Source: Halorubrum sp. JWXQ-INN 858
Lineage (GTDB): Archaea > Halobacteriota > Halobacteria > Halobacteriales > Haloferacaceae
Direction of reading: 5' to 3'
Length of the DNA stretch: 64,000 nt
Assembly (NCBI RefSeq): GCF_009806985.1
Contig: NZ_WUAX01000004.1
Coordinates: 1 to 64,000 of the forward strand
The first letter of the stretch is position 1; each line of letters begins with the position of its first letter. A program made the translations under genes and the position numbers. Below the pieces are notes generated by a model that saw nothing but the letters and a program-made list of their open reading frames with translations, did not search any database and was not told the DNA's origin. Shown here in pieces: positions 59,755 to 64,000 of this stretch.

Positions 59755-60219
59755 ATGAACAAGCGCGCCATGGACGAGCGGTGGAAGGACGTGCTGGCGG
59801 ACAGCGAGGCGACCGTCGAGGGGTACCGCGAGCGCGGCTGGGACGCGATCGGGGTCCATCCCGGCGACGTCAACCCGATCGAGGGGGCGGCGCGGCTCGA
59901 CGTGCTCCTCCCCGGCTCCGAGTTCGACGAGGTCCACGAGCGCATGGCCGACGTCGAGATCGAGGATTTCCGGGTGTACGCGGCGTACCAGGGCGGCGTC
60001 GCCTTCCGGCTCGTCGCCGCCGAGGACGCGACGGGCGGGTTCGCGCTCTGCGTGCCGACGTTCCTGTTCGACCAGGACCGGGAGCCGCTGCGGCGGGCGG
60101 CCGCGCAGGCGGGCGCGCTCGTGATCCGGCTCCGGCCGCTCGACGACCGCGACGTCGTCGAGCTCACGCTCTCGGACCCCGACGTGTTCTTCGAGGCGGA
60201 GCCGCCGACCGAGGAGTGA
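59755..60219 (+). CDS. DUF7529-like haloarchaeal protein, unknown
   Basis: 154 residues from the ATG at 59755. Starts MNKRAMDERWKDVLADSEAT. A mixed alpha/beta soluble protein with GWDAIGVHPGDVNPIEG and LRPLDDRDVVELTLSDP. I know the type only as a conserved haloarchaeal family without function. TATA cattaag about 27 bases upstream supports a leaderless start. It follows the polyprenyl synthase gene on the same strand but has its own promoter. Confidence 0.75.
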   Translation: MNKRAMDERWKDVLADSEATVEGYRERGWDAIGVHPGDVNPIEGAARLDVLLPGSEFDEVHERMADVEIEDFRVYAAYQGGVAFRLVAAEDATGGFALCVPTFLFDQDREPLRRAAAQAGALVIRLRPLDDRDVVELTLSDPDVFFEAEPPTEE

Positions 60220-60339
60220 GACCGGCGGCACGCGGCGCGTGTGACGACCGCCGTGTTCGATCGTGACACAGTTGCTTTCGGACCGTCCGCGGGGCGTGAA
60301 ACCGCAAGCTTCCAAAGGCTCGGGACCCAAGGAGGGGTA

Positions 60340-60405
60340 ATGAGCGACGAGAGTCTCGCGGAGCGGATCGAGCAGTGGATGGTCGGCCAGATGCCGATCA
60401 TCTAG
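60340..60405 (+). pseudogene. 5' part of a NifU-domain gene, ended by an in-frame amber codon
   Basis: ATG at 60340 with GGAGG at 60331-60335, followed by MSDESLAERIEQWMVGQMPII and then TAG at 60403-60405. The next codon is ATG, in the same frame, opening the NifU domain. Intact haloarchaeal relatives have Gln at this point, one base from the amber codon (CAG to TAG). It may be a nonsense mutation, a sequencing error, or a genuine stop with restart at the ATG immediately after it. Confidence 0.65.
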
Positions 60406-60666
60406 ATGCACGGCGGGACGAGCGTCGTCCGCGAGGCCGACGAGGAGACCGGCGAGGTCGTCGTCGAGCTGGGCGGCACCTGCTCGGGCTGTGGCATCTC
60501 GAACGTCACCGCCGACAACATCCGACGTGACCTCATCCTCGATTTCGACGAGGTGACCGAGGTCCACGTGAAGGTCCCCTCGACGGGCGATCAGGGCTCC
60601 TCGACGGTGGAGGGCGGCCGCGGCGGCGACCTCCAGTACGGAACCGAGTCCGCGAACCACTTCTAA
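60406..60666 (+). CDS. NifU C-terminal-domain iron-sulfur scaffold protein (downstream part)
   Basis: 86 residues from the ATG at 60406, in frame with the 22-codon upstream part. [43 protein letters not shown] contains the scaffold CxxC of the NifU C-terminal/Nfu domain (residues near 27-30). Such proteins carry Fe-S clusters to target apo-proteins. The N-terminal helix of the domain lies before the amber codon, so the short form may be less stable. It may be expressed by reinitiation. Confidence 0.72.
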   Translation: MHGGTSVVREADEETGEVVVELGGTCSGCGISNVTADNIRRDLILDFDEVTEVHVKVPSTGDQGSSTVEGGRGGDLQYGTESANHF

Positions 60667-60680
60667 TTTGGCGGCGCGGC

Positions 60681-60768
60681 GACGGGACGGTAGCGGTGTG
60701 ACGGCCACGTGTCGACTGCGCGGCGACGGGACGGTAGCGGTGTGACGGCCACGTCTCGACTGCGCGAC
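60681..60768. repeat. 44-base tandem duplication
   Basis: Two near-identical 44-base copies (starting gacgggacggtagcggtgtg at 60681 and 60725), followed by degenerate fragments with gacagcgacgac. They fill the gap between the NifU-domain gene and the HD-domain gene. Confidence 0.8.
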
Positions 60769-60885
60769 GGCCGGACAGCGACGACGGTGCGCCGATCGGG
60801 CAGCGACGACTGCGCGACGACCGAACAACGGCGGATCCGGCTTCCGAAGAGCTATGAGCGGATCCGTCGATGGGGCCGTCGAACC

Positions 60886-61422
60886 ATGCAGGACGTGGCG
60901 ACGGTCTTCCCCGAGCTGGACCGGATCGACGACCCGGACGTGCGGGCGGGCGTCCGCGAGTGTTGGGAGGTCGCCCGCGACGACGCCGGCGTCGAGTCGC
61001 TGGCGTCGGTGCCGTGGCTCCCGCCCACCCAGCGCGAGCTCGACCTCCCCGACGAGACGCTCGTCGGCCACGTCCACGACGTGGTCGCGGCGGCCGTCGC
61101 CCTCGCGGAGTCGCTCGAACGGACTCGGGGGGCGACGGTCGACGACGACCTGCTCGTCGGCGGCGCGCTGGTCCACGACGTGAGCAAGCTCTACGAGTTC
61201 GACGGGATGGACGACACCGACGTGTACGACCTGCTCGGGCACCCCTACTACGGCGTAGTGACCGTGACGAACGCCGGGCTCCCCGTCGAGTACGCCCACA
61301 TCGTTCTCTCACACACCTCCCGAACCACCGTCGAGCCGGCGTTCCTCGAGGCCGAACTGATAAAGCGAGCCGACGAGGCCGCCGCCCGCGACATCCGGCT
61401 CCGCGCCGAGCGAGACGACTGA
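60886..61422 (+). CDS. HD-domain protein, probable metal-dependent phosphohydrolase
   Basis: 178 residues from the ATG at 60886. Metal-ligand signatures: His of GHVHDVVAAAVALAE, the HD pair of GALVHDVSKLYEFDG, then His in LGHPYYGVV and AHIVLSHTS. HD enzymes cut phosphate monoesters or cyclic nucleotides. The substrate is unknown. It is convergent with the FAU-1 gene, whose stop lies 14 bases beyond. Upstream frames run through the 44-base repeat and are not coding. Confidence 0.8.
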   Translation: MQDVATVFPELDRIDDPDVRAGVRECWEVARDDAGVESLASVPWLPPTQRELDLPDETLVGHVHDVVAAAVALAESLERTRGATVDDDLLVGGALVHDVSKLYEFDGMDDTDVYDLLGHPYYGVVTVTNAGLPVEYAHIVLSHTSRTTVEPAFLEAELIKRADEAAARDIRLRAERDD

Positions 61423-61436
61423 CGGGCTCCTGAGGC

Positions 61437-62891
61437 CTATAACGCGTTCTCCAGCGCCGACGCCACGCTCCGGGCCTTCTCCGCGACGGGTTCGGGCGTA
61501 TCTCCGGCCGCGACCGACCCGTCGAGGACCTCGTCGTCGACGCGCTCGACGGTCCCGTCCGCGCGCTTGATCACGTCGACGTGGAGGTCGACGTAGCGGG
61601 CCGCGTCGGGGAACACCTCGACTGGGGTACAGACGTTGACGTAGGTCCCCTTCACCGACCCCGACGCGTCGCGGTAGGTCGTCGGGTACCACCAGCGGCC
61701 CTCCTTCAGCTTCGTCACCGCGACGTCGCCGCCCTCCCGCGGGACGTCGAGCGCGTCGTATCGCCCGCCCGGGGACATCGACCGGCGGACCGTGACGCCG
61801 CCGTCGTCGTCCGCTGCGGTGACCTCGCCCTCGCCGAGCGTGATCAGCCGGCCGTCCGGCTTCCCGTGTTCGAGCCGCAGCGTGTCGCCCTCCGCGGGGC
61901 CGAACACCGCCCGCACCGTCGCGAACGGGAACGCCGCGTCCGGGTCGGGGTCACAGAGCGCCTCCGCGAGGTCGACGCCGGCCGACGCGTCCGCCGACCC
62001 CGCCTTCACGCGGTGGTGTCCCGGCATCGTCGTCGTCACCCGCCGCCGGACCGAATCGAGCGCGAACCGACACTCCCGACCGAACCAGACCCACGCGCCT
62101 GCCGAGCCGACGGTCGACGACTCGTCCACGGGGTCGGGCGCGGCAGCCGGCCCGTCACGGTCGATCCGCCCCGTCTCGCCGACCGCGTCCGAGAGGCGTT
62201 CGGCGGCCGCCACGGCGCGGTCGAGCCCCGATTCGAGCGCGTCCATGTCGGCGTCGAGCGCGGACCGGTCCCAGACGGTCCGCCACCCCTCGGGGGCCGA
62301 CAGACCGAGCAGGTCCACCATCCCCGCGAGCTCGCGGGCCGCCTCGTCGTCGCGCGCGTCGACCCGCGTCCCCGAACCCGGCTCGAGCGTCACGAGCCCC
62401 CCGCCGGCGCGCAGGGTCGTGTCGAGCTCCGGGCGGCGGCGTTCCCACGGCGCGGCGGACGCCGTCACCTGTGCCCGGACGAGGTCTCCGGTCTCCACGC
62501 GAGCGTCGACGTTGCCGTATGGGAGGTATCCCTCGACGGAGGCGTGGGCGTCCATCCCGACCGCGAGGTCGACGACCGCGCCGCCGCCGAGCGTCTCCGT
62601 CACCTCGCCGTCGAGAACGGTCCCGGGCGGCGTCGGGTCCCGCCACGCGAAGGCGTCGATCCCGACCCCGCGGACGAGGTCGAGGACCGACTCGACCGCG
62701 TCCGGCGCGCCCGCGATCCCGACGCCCTGTCGGTCGTCGGTCGTCGCCACCTCGACCGCGGGCGGCGCGGTCGGGAACGACGCGTCGAACCGCCGCCGGA
62801 TCGGCGGGGAGGCGTCGACGACGTCGTGGCCGGCGTCGAGCAGCAGCCGGGTGAGCGCCGTGGTGTAGATCCCGCGAATTCGGACGCTCAT
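61437..62891 (-). CDS. FAU-1-like RNA-binding protein with RNase E/G-like and DUF402 domains
   Basis: 484 residues from the ATG at 62891. Starts MSVRIRGIYTTALTRLLLDAG, the FAU-1 start, then an RNA-binding S1-like strand region (GTVLDGEVTETLGGGAVVDL, VRAQVTASAAPWERRRPELDTTL). The C-terminal third is a DUF402 domain with SVKGTYVNVCTPVEVFPDAARYVDLHVDVI. FAU-1 of Pyrococcus binds AU-rich RNA and is reported as a ribonuclease acting on 5S rRNA precursors. Function here is by homology. It starts in an ATGA overlap with the upstream DUF gene, so the pair is coupled. Confidence 0.88.
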   Translation of the reverse strand: MSVRIRGIYTTALTRLLLDAGHDVVDASPPIRRRFDASFPTAPPAVEVATTDDRQGVGIAGAPDAVESVLDLVRGVGIDAFAWRDPTPPGTVLDGEVTETLGGGAVVDLAVGMDAHASVEGYLPYGNVDARVETGDLVRAQVTASAAPWERRRPELDTTLRAGGGLVTLEPGSGTRVDARDDEAARELAGMVDLLGLSAPEGWRTVWDRSALDADMDALESGLDRAVAAAERLSDAVGETGRIDRDGPAAAPDPVDESSTVGSAGAWVWFGRECRFALDSVRRRVTTTMPGHHRVKAGSADASAGVDLAEALCDPDPDAAFPFATVRAVFGPAEGDTLRLEHGKPDGRLITLGEGEVTAADDDGGVTVRRSMSPGGRYDALDVPREGGDVAVTKLKEGRWWYPTTYRDASGSVKGTYVNVCTPVEVFPDAARYVDLHVDVIKRADGTVERVDDEVLDGSVAAGDTPEPVAEKARSVASALENAL

Positions 62892-63382
62892 ACCGCCTCC
62901 CGGTCCCGGGAGAATCGGATCCGCCCGTTGATCGTGTCGCCGAGGGTGAGCTCGACGAGGGTCGGGACGCCCTCGTGGTCGTCCGTTCCTGCGTCGCCCC
63001 CCGAGCCGTCCCCGGCACCGTCCCCCGCGCCGTCCCCGGCACCGTTCCCCGTGTCGTCCCCGGTCCCGTTCCCCGCATCGGCGGTCGTCAGCACCCGCCC
63101 GTCCTCGACCGGTACCCCCCAGCCGTCGAGCGAGAGGTACCCGCGCAGGTCGCTCCCGTGGGTGAACAGGTCGACGTCGGCGGTCGGGTGTTCCTGCGTC
63201 TCCGCCGTGCTGTGTGCCAGCTCCATGTCGGAGTACACCGGGCCGTCGCCCGCGAAGAAGGCCCGCAACGCCGCCGCATCGGCGTCGACGAGGTCGGCGA
63301 CCCGATCGGAGATCGCCGCGATCTCGTCGGTCTCCAGCCCCGCCTCCCGAAGCGCCCGCTGGGTCCGTCCGTCGAAGTGCAT
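62888..63382 (-). CDS. DUF7532-like haloarchaeal protein, FAU-1 partner
   Basis: 164 residues. N-terminal helix MHFDGRTQRALREAGL, then a beta-rich part (GPVYSDMELAHSTAET, VDLFTHGSDLRGYL). A Gly/Asp/Asn linker of about 35 residues (TGDDTGNGAGDGAGDGAGDGS, a short tandem run) interrupts it before the final VELTLGDTINGRIRF strand. It is coupled to the FAU-1 gene by a four-base overlap, hinting at a shared RNA role. Function unknown. Confidence 0.75.
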   Translation of the reverse strand: MHFDGRTQRALREAGLETDEIAAISDRVADLVDADAAALRAFFAGDGPVYSDMELAHSTAETQEHPTADVDLFTHGSDLRGYLSLDGWGVPVEDGRVLTTADAGNGTGDDTGNGAGDGAGDGAGDGSGGDAGTDDHEGVPTLVELTLGDTINGRIRFSRDREAV

Positions 63383-63522
63383 ACCGGCCCTTCGCGCGCG
63401 GCGGCTTCAATGCTGGCGACTCCGGGTGACGGACGGCAACTCCGGCGACGGGCGGCGACCCGCGACCGTCACGGCGGCCCGCAGCGGCAAGGACTTAGAC
63501 GGTCCCGGCCGAAGCCGACGAC

Positions 63523-64000
63523 ATGACATCGCCGTCGGACCCGATCGAGACCGCCTCGGACGGGGACCGTGACCTCTACGACGTCGCCACGTGGGAGGAG
63601 CGGACTTCCCTCGACGGGCTCGCCGTCGCGCTGTACTGGCTCCTCACGCGGTCGGCGAAGGTCCTCCTGGTGACCGTCGCGTTCGTCATCCTCCTGGCGA
63701 TCGTGGCGTCGTTCGGGCTGGGGCTCGTCTTCGAGCCCGTCGTCGCCGGCCTCGTCGCGCTGTCGGCGATCCCCGCGCTCGGGCTCGCCGCGTACGTGTA
63801 CGTCTCGGACGTGACGACGGGGGAGCCGCTCTCGCTGCTCGTGGCGACGTTCCTGCTGTCGATCCTCACGGCGACGTTCGCCGCCGTGCTCAACAGCGTC
63901 GCGCGGCCCGTCTTCGACCCGCTCGGCTACCTCGGGCTCGTCCTCTTTTTCTTCGTGATCGTCGGCCCCGTCGAGGAGACCGTGAAGCTGCTCGCGGTCC
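63523..64000 (+). CDS. PrsW-family membrane protease, 5' part
   Basis: The gene runs off the window; 159 codons are seen. After an acidic 35-residue tail come hydrophobic segments near 42-70, 73-95 and 103-125. The segment ending VGPVEETVKLLAV contains EExxK, the catalytic motif of PrsW-type glutamic intramembrane proteases. Such enzymes cut membrane-bound regulators such as anti-sigma factors in bacteria; the archaeal target is unknown. TATA gacttagac about 26-32 bases upstream supports the start at 63523. Confidence 0.85.
   Translation, partial: MTSPSDPIETASDGDRDLYDVATWEERTSLDGLAVALYWLLTRSAKVLLVTVAFVILLAIVASFGLGLVFEPVVAGLVALSAIPALGLAAYVYVSDVTTGEPLSLLVATFLLSILTATFAAVLNSVARPVFDPLGYLGLVLFFFVIVGPVEETVKLLAV

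Noticed and set aside
59101..61299. A 732-codon open frame on the minus strand.
   Set aside because: It runs antisense to the polyprenyl synthase, DUF7529-like, NifU-domain and HD-domain genes, and its composition is that of a shadow frame.

Overview
The window reads as haloarchaeal chromosome, most like Halorubrum or a close relative (class Halobacteria). The basis is very high GC, strongly acidic proteins with little lysine, and many leaderless genes with an archaeal TATA box about 25-30 bases before the start codon. The gene content agrees: a double-fold archaeal histone, an OB-fold RPA, a bacterio-opsin-activator (HTH_10) regulator, class I CCA enzyme, F420H2:NADP oxidoreductase, FAU-1, Tat lipoproteins, an IS1341-type TnpB element and several haloarchaea-specific zinc-ribbon proteins. 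Species assignment is inference. No plasmid, virus or CRISPR array is visible.

Layout. Positions 1-90 are the tail of a TnpB-type insertion sequence whose body lies outside the window. 0.3-8.6 kb is mixed core: DedA-like membrane protein, Ski2-like helicase, zinc-ribbon proteins, a 2Fe-2S ferredoxin, a cold-shock protein and an aldo/keto reductase. 8.7-11.6 kb is a metal ABC transporter (znuA-znuC-znuB order) with a metalloregulator-like palindrome at its promoter. 11.7-15.5 kb is a 7TM histidine kinase plus a response-regulator/GAF/HTH_10 protein. 15.7-19.8 kb holds small membrane proteins, a thioesterase, a secreted sugar dehydrogenase and a K+ channel. 20.0-24.7 kb is one 1563-residue GLUG-repeat surface protein, followed by a complete TnpB-only element (about 24.79-26.26 kb). 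26.4-29.4 kb has an M28 peptidase and a FilR1-like regulator.

29.6-35.7 kb looks like one metabolic module: a tripartite tricarboxylate-type transporter (TctC, TctB, TctA) followed by lutC-like and fused lutB/lutA-like genes. I infer uptake and oxidation of lactate or a related hydroxyacid. 35.7-43.0 kb on the minus strand is a seven-gene, overlap-coupled type IV pilus locus: PilB-like ATPase, PilC-like membrane protein and five pilin-like proteins. 43-47 kb carries a 53-residue small protein, a soluble chemotaxis transducer, inorganic pyrophosphatase, a PadR-type regulator and the rnhA pair. Two tRNAs follow (CAU anticodon, and Asn-GTT), then the CCA-adding enzyme that would mature them.

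49.2-52.3 kb is a chromatin/replication cluster on one strand: RPA, histone, and a histone-deacetylase-family enzyme directly abutting the histone stop codon. The right end (52.5-64 kb) is core metabolism and information processing: riboflavin synthase, M24 peptidase, UvrD-type helicase, two zinc-finger microproteins, F420H2:NADP oxidoreductase, polyprenyl synthase, a NifU-domain gene split by an in-frame amber codon, an HD-domain protein, FAU-1 and its partner, and the start of a PrsW-type protease. Many intergenic gaps carry short GC-rich tandem arrays, each with its own unit.
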